Of a stretch of DNA of 64,000 bases, positions 42,801-52,065 are shown piece by piece (the first letter of the stretch is position 1; each line of letters opens with the position of its first letter). A program made the translations under genes and the position numbers. Origin of the DNA: an uncultured Duncaniella sp. (GTDB lineage: Bacteria; Bacteroidota; Bacteroidia; Bacteroidales; Muribaculaceae); the NCBI RefSeq assembly GCF_910578445.1, contig NZ_CAJTQC010000013.1, positions 1-64,000 on the forward strand, in the 5' to 3' direction. Under the pieces are notes generated by a model that did not search any database, was not told where the DNA came from, and saw nothing but the letters and a program-made list of their open reading frames with translations.

Positions 42801-43123
42801 CCGGACGCACTTGGGCACTCTCCACAAACAATGTCAACACCATCACCTATCCTTCGTCATACTTCGTTGAAGACGGCTCTTACCTGCGTCTCGCTCAGGT
42901 GACACTCGGCTACACCTTCCCCGCGAAATGGATGAAGAAGGTACATGTCAGCAACCTCCGCCTCTACTTCACAGCCAACAACCTCTGCACTATCACCGGA
43001 TACTCAGGTTATGACCCCGACGCTTCGGCCAAGAACGACAACATCATCTGTACCCCCGGCTACGATTCGTCGACCTATCCCCTCTCGCGCAGCTACGTTG
43101 TAGGTCTCAATCTCTCGTTCTAA
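39869..43123 (+). CDS. SusC/RagA-family TonB-dependent outer-membrane transporter
   Basis: The 1084-residue protein imports oligosaccharides through the outer membrane with its SusD partner. It has a signal peptide (about 1-25, ...SVYAQ), a carboxypeptidase-regulatory-like domain (GTVTDNTGEPLIGATV, about 31-105), the TonB box/plug start (LDEVVAIGYGTVKKKDLTGAV), the plug (VRGGASL...PLYIVDG) and a 22-strand barrel ending in VVGLNLSF. No N-terminal FecR-interacting extension is present. With the downstream PL1 lyase, pectic oligosaccharides are the likely cargo. Confidence 0.95.
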   Translation: MNLSQKTRYWLAMLLTLTFSLSVYAQNITVTGTVTDNTGEPLIGATVMQKGTQHGVATDIDGNYTISVPSKSTLQFSYIGYDNKEIPVNGQTKIDVTLENNTTVLDEVVAIGYGTVKKKDLTGAVSSVSGSELAKVPVTSAAAALQGKAAGVNIVSQNGAPGASMNVTVRGGASLTQDTKPLYIVDGFAMSDALQNIDINDIETIDVLKDASSTAIYGARGSNGIIVITTKSAAAGKTKVDYNGYVSFDYLSKKLDMMQNVRNYVGYQYELAELQGKTTTWATGYNDANYDNDNEWYSGIFNTMDQLYGSAANPYSVDWQDEAFGGHATTQNHNVSLSTGTDKTRVLLSYNHVNQDGLLANHDYRRNSIRAKINAELWKGVKVDFNSFFYDKTTHGGGNYGHMDYVLLQPINGGTLFTQDELMNSETSIQFKKLDSNYNLNNPLVQNLASTSESHNRRFEVNAGITIDFLKYLSWRTQGNYQTSWSKGKSFADERSTGYLADPENTGMTGSIKNSTGSGWHISNTLNFVKTFAEKHDLSIMVGQEYSFSKSEKDNWTLRKFPYPNHGLNDISNVEVSSKESGYSESNMLSFFGRVNYGYDNRYLITATMRADGSSKFAKGNKWGYFPSASAAWRVSQEKFWQENAVAEWFNNLKFRVGYGVTGNNGIGSNLYVTNASMTTYPTDNDENSPAYVVGSTLGNKKLKWETLHATNVGLDLGMFNNRISLTVEWYNNQISDMLMNCVIPTSTGYSKQYQNVGKMRNRGWEFSLNTVNVTTRNFQWTSTLNLSLNKSKVIALESGEDHKTFSAGGNRSGTVTYYASVGHSLGDMYGYKYEGIYTTDDFELNEDGTYGALKEGVVLPATGTPKPGDIKFAADTENEDGTKQFTRKLVKIGNGTPDLIGGFNNQFTFKGFDLNVFMKFNLGNDIYNATKHAMSPYAPFENVPTEFGNNYYRLIDPATGRETKNVARLRELNPNEAGRTWALSTNNVNTITYPSSYFVEDGSYLRLAQVTLGYTFPAKWMKKVHVSNLRLYFTANNLCTITGYSGYDPDASAKNDNIICTPGYDSSTYPLSRSYVVGLNLSF

Positions 43124-43149
43124 CCTTAATCTGACATCAAGAATTCAAC

Positions 43150-45216
43150 ATGAACAAGAAAAATATATTCAGTTTCCTCACCGCAGCAATGCTGCTCGGA
43201 GCATCAGCACCTATGCTCACTTCATGCGAGGACACTCTTGATAAACCTTCATATACAGCCGACGACCTCGACTTCGTTTTCTCCGACGAAGGCAAAGCCG
43301 AACTTTTCGTCAAAGGCTGCTACCGCTCACTCGTATATTCGGAACTCTGGCGTCCGTTTATCGATCCGGGTGTCACTCTCAGCTGCGAGGAAGACCTCGT
43401 CGGCGGTCGCCCGCGCTCGGCAAACTTCGCCTACGACGTGATTCTGCCTGCGACAGCCACAACTGTCTACAGTCAGTCATACAAGACAATCGAGTCATGT
43501 AACATCGCTCTCGAACGTCTTGCCGGCCTCCCCGAAACCGACAAACGCAACGCCCTCATTGCCGAAGTCACATTCATCCGTGCCTTCGCTTACAATGAAC
43601 TGATTCGTTTCTATGGCGACGTTCCTGCAATCTACACCCCCATCAGCTCCGAACCCGACGAGACTTGGTATCCCAAGCGTTCTGACCGCGACGGCATCTA
43701 TGACCGTATCATCGGCGAGATGCAGGCCTGTGTCGACGACCTTCCTTGGTTCTCTGAGTCAGACTACGGTTCAGCTCCCGAACGTCTCACCCGTCAGGCT
43801 GCCAAAGGCATCCTCGCCCGCATCTGTCTCTATGCCGGTGGCTACTCGCTCCGCTGGAACACCGAGACCAACGATGCTTCTACCCTCCACATGGGACGCC
43901 GCGACGACGAAGCCCGCGTCCGCGAGCTCTACACCATCGCCGACAATGCTCTCAAAGAAGTAATCGAACACGGGGAAAACAGCCTCATCCAGAACACCAG
44001 CTCTATGAGCGGCTATCAGACTCTGTTCTACAACTACTGCCAGCGCAACTTCGGTGTGACTTCTCAGGAAATGATGTGGCACATCGCAAGCCTCGGCGAG
44101 TCGACCAACTTCGACTTCAGTATCTATAACGGACAGCCCGGATGTATGGGCGGAACTTACGGTTCACGCAAGACTCTGCAAGTTAAGCTCCCGACCTACT
44201 ATCTGTCATTCGCCGCAAACGACACCCGTCGCGACGTGACCTGTGCCAACTACTCAATCACTTTCTTGAGCGACGCAACTAACTTCGACGGTTCAAACTG
44301 CGCCACCACTTTCTCAAGCATCATGCCCGGCAAATTCCGCATCCAGTGGTGTCAGGCTCCCTATGCGGCAGCCAAGCGTAACGTCGATGTTCCCCTCCTC
44401 CGTTATGCCGACGTTCTGCTGATGTATGCCGAAACCCAGAACTACCTCAACAACGGTCCGACAGGCGCAGCTATTTCCGCTCTGCAGGAAGTCCGCGACC
44501 GTGCCGGCATCGGCTCTATGCCCATCGCATCAGGCAGCCATGACGAATTCCTTGAAACCATCATGCAGGAACGCAAATGGGAACTCGGCGACGAGCTCGT
44601 GGTCCGTGGCGACCTCATCCGCACCAACCTCATCGAAAAGGAAATCCGTCAGGACCAGCAGGACATCAAGGACCTCTCTGACCGCACAGGCAAGTATGCG
44701 GATGTAGCTCCCATACGTCTGGTCAAACTCGAAATGAGCTCTTGCACCTACGGCGAGAAATTCCTGACAGTCCCCTTCATCGAAATCACTGATGCTGATG
44801 AAATCGCGCTTCTGTCACCGACACCTCAGGTCAACACCGCAAGCAACCGCAATAAGTTCAAGGCAAAAGTCAATCAGGTACTTGCCGCACACGGTATCAC
44901 ACCTGAAGAGAATGAAGCATGGTATGCGGTCAAGATGTTTGAAGCATGGACAAGCACATATAACAAGAATGCACGCCGTTGCGCCGGTTATACCCCCGCT
45001 GCTGTCACGGCTCTCAACATTGGCGCGTCAATCTATACAAAGCCTCTCGGCAGAGCTGAAAACAATGGCGAATATCCCGAATGGGTAGCCGGTAAGACCG
45101 GTATCTATTACGGTTTCGAGAAAAACAAGACCGAACTCTGCCCCTTCGCAGCCAAAAGTGCAGGTCATCCCCTCATCGATAACCCCAACCTGACACAGCA
45201 TCCCGCCTACAAATAA
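43150..45216 (+). CDS. SusD/RagB-family surface glycan-binding lipoprotein
   Basis: The 688-residue protein is a lid for the SusC barrel. It has a hydrophobic leader and lipobox-like LTSC (Cys26), so it is a surface lipoprotein. The N-terminal helical region (SYTADDLDFVF...FVKGCYRSLVYSELWRPF) and TPR-like core with RLTRQAAKGILARICLYAGG and LLRYADVLLMYAE are family typical. At 688 residues it is longer than SusD itself (about 550). It follows susC by 26 bases. A hairpin sits right after the stop. Confidence 0.94.
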   Translation: MNKKNIFSFLTAAMLLGASAPMLTSCEDTLDKPSYTADDLDFVFSDEGKAELFVKGCYRSLVYSELWRPFIDPGVTLSCEEDLVGGRPRSANFAYDVILPATATTVYSQSYKTIESCNIALERLAGLPETDKRNALIAEVTFIRAFAYNELIRFYGDVPAIYTPISSEPDETWYPKRSDRDGIYDRIIGEMQACVDDLPWFSESDYGSAPERLTRQAAKGILARICLYAGGYSLRWNTETNDASTLHMGRRDDEARVRELYTIADNALKEVIEHGENSLIQNTSSMSGYQTLFYNYCQRNFGVTSQEMMWHIASLGESTNFDFSIYNGQPGCMGGTYGSRKTLQVKLPTYYLSFAANDTRRDVTCANYSITFLSDATNFDGSNCATTFSSIMPGKFRIQWCQAPYAAAKRNVDVPLLRYADVLLMYAETQNYLNNGPTGAAISALQEVRDRAGIGSMPIASGSHDEFLETIMQERKWELGDELVVRGDLIRTNLIEKEIRQDQQDIKDLSDRTGKYADVAPIRLVKLEMSSCTYGEKFLTVPFIEITDADEIALLSPTPQVNTASNRNKFKAKVNQVLAAHGITPEENEAWYAVKMFEAWTSTYNKNARRCAGYTPAAVTALNIGASIYTKPLGRAENNGEYPEWVAGKTGIYYGFEKNKTELCPFAAKSAGHPLIDNPNLTQHPAYK

Positions 45217-45221
45217 AAACA

Positions 45222-45257
45222 ACTGATAGGGAGGAGGACGACCTTCTCCCTATCAGT
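45222..45257 (+). terminator. Intercistronic hairpin after susD
   Basis: ACTGATAGGGAG...AGG (from 45222) pairs with CCT...CTCCCTATCAGT (to 45257), about 16 pairs with one G-T. No T-run follows. It probably attenuates transcription or protects the susC/susD mRNA 3' end, lowering expression of the next gene. Confidence 0.6.
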
Positions 45258-45316
45258 AACCAATCAACGGCATTATTAACAATTTAATACTCATTCATAT
45301 TAAACATTTCTACACA

Positions 45317-46270
45317 ATGAAAAAATCATTAATCCTTTCTGCAGCTCTCGTTGCTGCATTCGGAGCAAATGCAGAAGTCTTCACTTATGACTTCAACAAT
45401 ACTCCTATCTACTGCAAGGCCATCTTCGCTGAAGCAGGAACTATCGTAGACGAGGCTACCGAACTCGAAGGACTCGGCTTCTCAACCAATTACGACTTCA
45501 TTGACAAGACCGGTGCTGCCAAGAACACTTGCGGCACATTGTTCAACGTCAAGGACGAAGAAGGAAAGTGGCACGCTTTGACAAACCGCGCTATCGACCT
45601 CGTTGACGGCCAGACTTACACTCTCGAAGGCAACGATGGCGATTTCACTCCAATTGACATGACACATCCCTTCATCTGCTGGGATCAGAATGGTGTAGGA
45701 CCGGCCCGTACACTTCTCATGAAGGGTTGGGGTGGCACACACGCTGTAGATACCGACTACGGTGCTGCAAGCGAAGCCGATCAGGTTGAATCCACCCACG
45801 CAATCGCCTTTAACCGCAATGCCAACACCGGCAGCCGTACAGGCACATATGTTCAGTTCCCCGCTATCCAGAATCCGACTTCACTCACTATCTGGATCGG
45901 TCATGCAGGTGGCAAATATCTCGACAAGGGTCTCTATGCAGAGGTTGTCCCCGTTGTTGACGGCGTTGTTGGTGAAGTGATTCCTGTTCAAGGCATCGAA
46001 GGTGCAGTAGCTAAGCGTTACTACAAGATGGATGTGGCTCTTCCCGAAGGCCTCAAGGGCAACGTTGCTTTCCGTATCGGTTGCGGCGGTAGCGAACTTG
46101 GTCTCTATCACGTAGTGATGGAAAACGCATCTGAATCTTCAGCAATCGAAAATATCATCGCTAACGACAACGATGAAAACGCTCCCGTCTACAACGTTAT
46201 GGGTATCGAAGTTGACGAAAACTACAAGGGCGTAGTCATCAAGAACGGCAAGAAATATATCCAGCGCTAA
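45317..46270 (+). CDS. Secreted protein of unknown fold in the pectin locus
   Basis: The 317-residue protein has a signal peptide (MKKSLILSAALVAAFGANAE), a beta-rich body with many aromatics (a carbohydrate-binding type composition), and a C-terminal tail YNVMGIEVDENYKGVVIKNG...YIQR that resembles T9SS-type sorting tails. I do not recognise the domain. It sits between susD and the PL1 lyase, so a surface glycan-binding or enzyme-partner role is likely. Codons with T in the third position are more frequent than in its neighbours. Confidence 0.7.
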   Translation: MKKSLILSAALVAAFGANAEVFTYDFNNTPIYCKAIFAEAGTIVDEATELEGLGFSTNYDFIDKTGAAKNTCGTLFNVKDEEGKWHALTNRAIDLVDGQTYTLEGNDGDFTPIDMTHPFICWDQNGVGPARTLLMKGWGGTHAVDTDYGAASEADQVESTHAIAFNRNANTGSRTGTYVQFPAIQNPTSLTIWIGHAGGKYLDKGLYAEVVPVVDGVVGEVIPVQGIEGAVAKRYYKMDVALPEGLKGNVAFRIGCGGSELGLYHVVMENASESSAIENIIANDNDENAPVYNVMGIEVDENYKGVVIKNGKKYIQR

Positions 46271-46293
46271 TACGATAGCTGATAACTTATAGC

Positions 46294-46373
46294 CACAGGG
46301 GGCAGGAGACACACACTACTTATTCCTGATTAACTCGGGAATATATGTTTCTCCTTCCCTCTGTGTCTTTTTT
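46294..46373 (+). terminator. Hairpin terminator before the PL1 gene
   Basis: CACAGGGGGCAGGAGAC (46294-46310) pairs imperfectly with GTTTCTCCTTCCCTCTGTG (46347-46365), followed by CTTTTTT. Confidence 0.7.
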
Positions 46374-46418
46374 ATAAAATAACGTATCATTACCACCCCC
46401 CAAAAAAACAATCTTATC

Positions 46419-49400
46419 ATGAAATCATTCAGCAAACTCGCTCTCGGATGCGGGCTTCTCGGCATGAGTCTGAGCGCTTTCGCTGCCGACGGACAGCTAC
46501 TCGCATTCCCCGGGGCAGAAGGTTTCGGCCGGTTTACCACCGGTGGCCGAGGTGGCGAAATCTACCACGTCACCAACCTCAACGACTCCGGCCCCGGTTC
46601 TCTGCGTGATGCCGTCAGCAAGGAAGGACGCATAATCGTCTTCGACGTATCAGGCGTGATTGAACTCAAATCAGCTCTCGTATTCAAAGGCAACAACACC
46701 ATCCTCGGTCAGACTGCACCGGGCGAAGGCATACAGGTCTACGGTGACCGTGTCAGCTTCTCAAATGCAAACAACCTTATTGTCCGTCACATGCGTTTCC
46801 GCATGGGTATCACCGGAACATCCGGCGCGGATGCCTGCGGCGTGGCAAACGGAACAGACATGATTTTCGACCATCTCTCCGTTCTTTGGGGACGCGACGA
46901 GAACTTCTCTGTAAGCTGGGACAACAAGAACAAGCGCCCTGCCAACATAACCATCCAGAACTCGATCATCGGCCAGGGACTCCAGTCTCATTCTTGCGGC
47001 GGACTGATACAGACCATCGGAGGTGTGACCCTCTATCGAAACCTGTATATCGAAAACAAGACCCGCAATCCCAAAGTTAAAGGCCTGAACCAATATGTCA
47101 ACAACGTTGTCTATAACTGGGGAGACGGAGGCTGCTATATCATGAGCGACTCAGAAGGCGATTCATGGGCCGACATCGAGAACAACTATTTCGTAAAAGG
47201 TCCGTGGAACGGCTCAACCGACCCATTTGTGCGCGGAATCAAATCGTTCCGTTACTATGGAGCCGGGAATTATTATGATGATAACAAAAACGGTGTGTTG
47301 GACGGCCATCTCATGACCGAAGAGGAAATGCGCGGTGCACAAAGCGGAACTGCCCCCTACTCGACATATTTCAGCTCGCTCGAGGCCCTCAATGCAAACA
47401 TTACCGAATACAACGCGACCGCGACCGAACAGATTCAACTCATCCCGGAAATCGCCAATAAGATGACTGCAGAGGAAGCCTACGCATGGATGCTCACAAG
47501 CGTAGGACCTGTACTTCCTGTGCGCGACGAGGTAGACCAATATATTATTGACGAGCTTGCAAGCTACGGAAAGACCGGCACACGAAATGGCATCACAAGC
47601 GAATCACAGCTTCCCCACCGAGGCAAAGGTATCCTCAGCGGTGGCGTAAAGCCTCTCGATACTGACGGCGACGCAATCCCCGACGAATGGGAAATCGCCA
47701 ACGGACTTAACCCCAACGACCCGTCAGACGCAGTCAGCATCGACCCCTCGACAGGCTATGCATGGATTGAGGTATATGCCAATTCTATCGTCGAGGCATA
47801 TCCCTACATCAAGAAACCGGTTTCACTTGCCGTCACCAATCAGGGCAAAGAGACCATCACAATATCATGGGGCATCAACAAAAACACTGAAAACGGATTC
47901 GTAGCCGAAATTTCGACCGACGGCAGCAACTTCGCGGAAGCCGCGACAGCAGCCGCAGGCGCTACAAGCGTTGAAATCTCAGGTCTGACCCCCGCAACAA
48001 AATACTGGGTTCGACTCCGTGCAACCGACGGCAAAGGCCTATACTCGGACTACACCGACATCGTAGCCACCGAGACTATCGACGATCCGTCAGCTCCCAA
48101 ACCGGCTGTCAACCCATTCCCGGCTGAAGGAGCAAAAGAAGGTGTCGCCTCCGGAATCACATTCACTTGGGAAGACAATATCAAGACATACGGTGGCGAA
48201 GTGGTCTACACTCTCTATCTCGGTGAAAGCCGCGACGCAATGGACGCAGTAGCCAACAACCTGAAAGTCACCAAATGGGAAACCAAGGACCTCTCCGCCG
48301 GCAAGACATACTACTGGCGCGTCGACTCACGCAACGACATCGGCTCAACCGAAGGCACGGTATGGAGTTTCACTACCACCGCCGGCGGTGTGTTATTCTA
48401 CACCGATTTCACCACAACTCCTGCTGAATATGCTGAAAAATACGGCTCGCTCTCAGGCAACACCGACATTTTCAAAAAAGGTTCTAAAAACGACTCCAAA
48501 AGCTTCAACGGAATGGTAATCGGTGTGGGCGCAACCTCAAGCCGAATCGTAGCCATGCCGGGCTGCTTCTCGGAAGACGGCAGCAAAGACTACGGCCCTG
48601 CCACTGAAGACGACAAGGGAGCGACAGCCAACTGCATCCAGTTTATCAACGGCAGCGAATATGTCACCACTCCGGCCGTACAGGGCCCGTGTGTCGTCAC
48701 ATATTACCTCGGCAATCCCTCGACCTCGCAGCAGACTGTCAAACTCTACACCATAGCCGGTGGCGAAGAGTCCTCGCAGGATCTCGTGCTTGGCGCAAAG
48801 AAGAGAATCTTCAAGTTCTCATCGACCTACACCAATGCAGGCGAAGTCCAGTTCCGTCTCGAATCAAACGGAAAGAAAATCGATGTCAACGACATCATCA
48901 TCGAACGCTACATCGCACCCGACGGTGAAGAACCCCTCGAACTGACCGCCGGCAACCTCGACAACACAATCGAGTATACCGACGGCTCAATCGCTCTCAC
49001 ATTCAATCAGGAAGTGAAATATGAAGGCTCAGCCTCCATCGACGGCATCCACCAGTTTGAAACCATCTCTGTAGGCACATCAGGTGCGAAGCTCAACATC
49101 GCCTACGAGGCACTTGACGCAAATTCGACCTATACAGTCAAGTTCCCCGAGGGTGTGCTGACCAACGTTGCCGGCGACAAATCGTTTATCGGTGAAATCA
49201 AAATCACCACTAAGGACTTCCCGCGCGAAAAGACCGACGGCGAAACCCACTGGGGCAAGGCAGCAAAAACACTTCCTCTGAATTTCGCCCCCTTCAACGA
49301 AACCGCACCTTTCGAAACTGTAGGCTCACTCGTGCAGACCTCACAGAACGACTATCCCCACTGGTGTCAGACCGGCGGTGGAACAAATGCAGGCGAAGTC

Positions 49401-49871
49401 ACCGCTGACCACGTGGCCTTCCGCTCGTCGTCAAGCAGCGACAAGGTCATGGCCTACTACGGCGAGGAAGCAAAGAAGATGTATATCGAGGTCGATGCCG
49501 ACAATGAGACAACCGTGCGCCTGAAGATTCAGGAAACACGCAACGCCGACATCGCACCTACATGGCGCACAATACGAGTGCTCACCGAAAAGGACCTTCC
49601 TTTCAAGGGCGAGCTTGAACTCAACCCCGCATCGCGCTTCATCAAGATCACACCCGCTTCGGTTTCCGGCACAGTACGCCTCAACGCCTTCCGCATCTCA
49701 GACGCCAACGGCTACTTCGGCGAAGACTTCAGCGGAATCTCCGACATCACAGCCGACGACAATGCCCCTGTCGAATACTTCAACCTTCAGGGTATCCGCG
49801 TCGACAGCCCCGCACCCGGTCTCTACATCCGCCGTCAGGGCAACCGTGTCGAAAAAGTAATCGTGAAATAA
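46419..49871 (+). CDS. Large secreted pectate lyase (PL1-like) with FN3 domains and sorting tail
   Basis: The 1150-residue protein begins with a signal peptide and a right-handed beta-helix lyase domain: FPGAEGFGRFTTGGRGGEIY, LNDSGPGSLRDAV, GQTAPGEGIQVYG and VRHMRFRMG. A calcium-binding DTDGDAIPDEWE repeat (about 413-424) and two fibronectin type III-like domains (about 465-655) follow. Further beta domains come next, then a tail EYFNLQGIRV...GLYIRRQG...KVIVK of the T9SS-like type. It should cleave polygalacturonan or pectin at the cell surface. Separate hairpins lie before and after it. Confidence 0.88.
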   Translation: MKSFSKLALGCGLLGMSLSAFAADGQLLAFPGAEGFGRFTTGGRGGEIYHVTNLNDSGPGSLRDAVSKEGRIIVFDVSGVIELKSALVFKGNNTILGQTAPGEGIQVYGDRVSFSNANNLIVRHMRFRMGITGTSGADACGVANGTDMIFDHLSVLWGRDENFSVSWDNKNKRPANITIQNSIIGQGLQSHSCGGLIQTIGGVTLYRNLYIENKTRNPKVKGLNQYVNNVVYNWGDGGCYIMSDSEGDSWADIENNYFVKGPWNGSTDPFVRGIKSFRYYGAGNYYDDNKNGVLDGHLMTEEEMRGAQSGTAPYSTYFSSLEALNANITEYNATATEQIQLIPEIANKMTAEEAYAWMLTSVGPVLPVRDEVDQYIIDELASYGKTGTRNGITSESQLPHRGKGILSGGVKPLDTDGDAIPDEWEIANGLNPNDPSDAVSIDPSTGYAWIEVYANSIVEAYPYIKKPVSLAVTNQGKETITISWGINKNTENGFVAEISTDGSNFAEAATAAAGATSVEISGLTPATKYWVRLRATDGKGLYSDYTDIVATETIDDPSAPKPAVNPFPAEGAKEGVASGITFTWEDNIKTYGGEVVYTLYLGESRDAMDAVANNLKVTKWETKDLSAGKTYYWRVDSRNDIGSTEGTVWSFTTTAGGVLFYTDFTTTPAEYAEKYGSLSGNTDIFKKGSKNDSKSFNGMVIGVGATSSRIVAMPGCFSEDGSKDYGPATEDDKGATANCIQFINGSEYVTTPAVQGPCVVTYYLGNPSTSQQTVKLYTIAGGEESSQDLVLGAKKRIFKFSSTYTNAGEVQFRLESNGKKIDVNDIIIERYIAPDGEEPLELTAGNLDNTIEYTDGSIALTFNQEVKYEGSASIDGIHQFETISVGTSGAKLNIAYEALDANSTYTVKFPEGVLTNVAGDKSFIGEIKITTKDFPREKTDGETHWGKAAKTLPLNFAPFNETAPFETVGSLVQTSQNDYPHWCQTGGGTNAGEVTADHVAFRSSSSSDKVMAYYGEEAKKMYIEVDADNETTVRLKIQETRNADIAPTWRTIRVLTEKDLPFKGELELNPASRFIKITPASVSGTVRLNAFRISDANGYFGEDFSGISDITADDNAPVEYFNLQGIRVDSPAPGLYIRRQGNRVEKVIVK

Positions 49872-49949
49872 AATCAATCCTTATTCGACGGATGGCGTGA
49901 CCATCTGTCTTGTTTCCGTGAGGAAACCGAGAGTCATTGACTACGAACC

Positions 49950-49991
49950 GCAACCCGGCCGGCCTTCCAAGGCTGCCGGGTTGCCTTTTTT
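49950..49991 (+). terminator. Rho-independent terminator after the PL1 gene
   Basis: GCAACCCGGC (49950-49959) pairs exactly with GCCGGGTTGC (49975-49984), with a small inner GCC/GGC stem, followed by CTTTTTT. Confidence 0.9.
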
Positions 49992-50161
49992 ACATCCCGC
50001 CAAAATCCGCCTCCGAAGTCAGACACAAACATTGGACCCGCTAAATACAATCCGTCTGCAACCAACAGTAAAACAATGTGGTGTGTCGGCAAGAAGCCTC
50101 AATTTCAGCCATGCCACGCCTTCATTTACATATTATTTTTTGTAACTATTTAATTTTTAGC

Positions 50162-50170
50162 TAACTTTGC
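50162..50170 (+). promoter_or_regulatory. -7 promoter element of the acyl-CoA synthetase gene
   Basis: TAACTTTGC ends 20 bases before the ATG at 50191. It covers the in-frame TTG at 50167, which is therefore not the start codon. Confidence 0.65.
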
Positions 50171-50190
50171 ACCCCAAAGTAGCCAACATT

Positions 50191-51996
50191 ATGAAAACCA
50201 ATATACTTACCGGGCTGATTGCACGTCAGGCCAACCATTATGGAGAGCGTGCGGCACTCAGCGCCCCGGACAACGAGGGAAAATGGCACGACATTTCGTG
50301 GAAAAAACTCAGTGACGATGTCGACAAGGCATCAGCGGCGATGGCAGCCCTCGGAATATGCGAGGCGGACAATATCGCGACCTTCTCGGCAAACCGTCCT
50401 GAAAACATCGTGACCGACTACGCATGTTTCAACAACCGTGCGGCTTCAGTTTCAATCTATGCCACAAGTTCGCTCGAACAGCTGACATACATATTAAATG
50501 ACGCAGGATGTCCATTGCTATTCGTAGGCAATACCACACAATATAAAATCGCGCGCCAAGCAATGCCGATGTGTCCGAAGCTCAAACGTATCGTGGTCAT
50601 CAAGCCGATCACGGTCGACGGTGACGACGACAGTTCGATGCAATGGAGCGACTTTATGAAAATCGGTGAAAATGCTTCCGCCGAAATAAGGAATCTTGTA
50701 AAATCACGCACATCATCCGCCACACCCGACGATCTGGCCACACTTGTCTACACTTCAGGCACGACCGGCGAACCGAAGGGCGCCATACTCACCCACTCCA
50801 ACTATGACGCCGCTATGGAAAGCCACCTGAGACGCATCAACATGGTCAGCGACAAGGATGTCTCAATGGCCTTCCTGCCACTGTGTCATATCTTCGAAAA
50901 GGGATGGACTTATTTCTGCCTTGTCAAAGGCATCAAAGTGGCTGTCAACCGCGACCCGCAGGACATACAGTCGACCATCCAGCAGGTGCGCCCCACATGT
51001 ATGTGTTCCGTCCCCCGGTTCTGGGAGAAGGTCTACACAGCGGTTCAGGAAAAAATCTCATCGATGAATCCTGCGATGCGCATGCTCGTCAGGAGTGCCA
51101 TCAGAGTCGGACGCCGCCGCAACATCGACTACGCCCGCATCGGCAAGAAAGCCCCGTGGTGGCTCGAGATGCGCTACAAGTTCTTTGATGCAAAAGTGTT
51201 CAGTCTTCTCCGCAGCGCCATCGGCATCGACCACGGAAACATATTTCCGACTGCCGGAGCACCGGTGTCGTCAAAAATCGTCGAATTCTTCCATTCGTGC
51301 GGCATCAACATAGTCGTAGGCTACGGTCTGTCGGAAACAACCGCCACAGTGTCATGTTTCCCGCAAACCGGCTGGGAAATCGGCTCGGTCGGCACTCCCA
51401 TTCCATTTGTCGAGGTGAAAATCGGCGACGAAAACGAAGTGCTTGTCAAAAGTCCGATGGTGATGCGCGGCTATTACAACAAGCCGGAGGCAACCGCAGC
51501 AGCATTCACCTCCGACGGATGGTTCCGCACAGGTGATGCCGGCTACATTGACGAACATGGCTCAATCTTCCTCACCGACCGTCTGAAAGACCTGTTCAAG
51601 ACGTCAAACGGCAAATACATAGCTCCGCAAGCTATAGAAACAATCATGGGCGATGACAAATATATTGACCAGATAGCCGTCATCGGTGACCGCAGGAAAT
51701 TCGTGTCGGCCTTGATTGTCCCCGACTACACGGCTCTAAAGGATTTCGCTGCCCGCGAACGCATCTCATATCATTCAATCGATGAGCTTGTGCGTAATCC
51801 ACGCATACACGAACTCCTGACCAAACATCTCGAAGAAGCCCAGAAGGGCCTTGCCTCATATGAAAAAATCAAGCGTTTCACCATCCTGCCCAAACCATTC
51901 TCCATGGAAAAAGGCGAGTTGACCAATACGCTGAAGGTAAAACGGCATGCCATAAACCGCATATATGCCAAAGAAATCGACGCAATGTACGAATAA
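50191..51996 (+). CDS. Long-chain fatty acid--CoA ligase (AMP-forming)
   Basis: The 601-residue enzyme activates fatty acids to acyl-CoA through an acyl-adenylate. Motifs: the AMP-binding loop LVYTSGTTGEPKGA, GYGLSETTATVSCFP, the hinge WFRTGDAGYIDEHGSIFLTDRLKDLFK, and a C-terminal catalytic-lysine region with MEKGELTNTLKVKR. Length and sequence match bacterial FAA1/FadD15-type proteins. A promoter and terminator isolate it as a single gene. Chain-length preference is not predictable. Confidence 0.92.
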   Translation: MKTNILTGLIARQANHYGERAALSAPDNEGKWHDISWKKLSDDVDKASAAMAALGICEADNIATFSANRPENIVTDYACFNNRAASVSIYATSSLEQLTYILNDAGCPLLFVGNTTQYKIARQAMPMCPKLKRIVVIKPITVDGDDDSSMQWSDFMKIGENASAEIRNLVKSRTSSATPDDLATLVYTSGTTGEPKGAILTHSNYDAAMESHLRRINMVSDKDVSMAFLPLCHIFEKGWTYFCLVKGIKVAVNRDPQDIQSTIQQVRPTCMCSVPRFWEKVYTAVQEKISSMNPAMRMLVRSAIRVGRRRNIDYARIGKKAPWWLEMRYKFFDAKVFSLLRSAIGIDHGNIFPTAGAPVSSKIVEFFHSCGINIVVGYGLSETTATVSCFPQTGWEIGSVGTPIPFVEVKIGDENEVLVKSPMVMRGYYNKPEATAAAFTSDGWFRTGDAGYIDEHGSIFLTDRLKDLFKTSNGKYIAPQAIETIMGDDKYIDQIAVIGDRRKFVSALIVPDYTALKDFAARERISYHSIDELVRNPRIHELLTKHLEEAQKGLASYEKIKRFTILPKPFSMEKGELTNTLKVKRHAINRIYAKEIDAMYE

Positions 51997-52065
51997 CTTG
52001 ACGGGTATCTGTCAGTAAAGCAGATAAAATTTAATCACACAAGCTAAATCAAAGAATTACACAAG

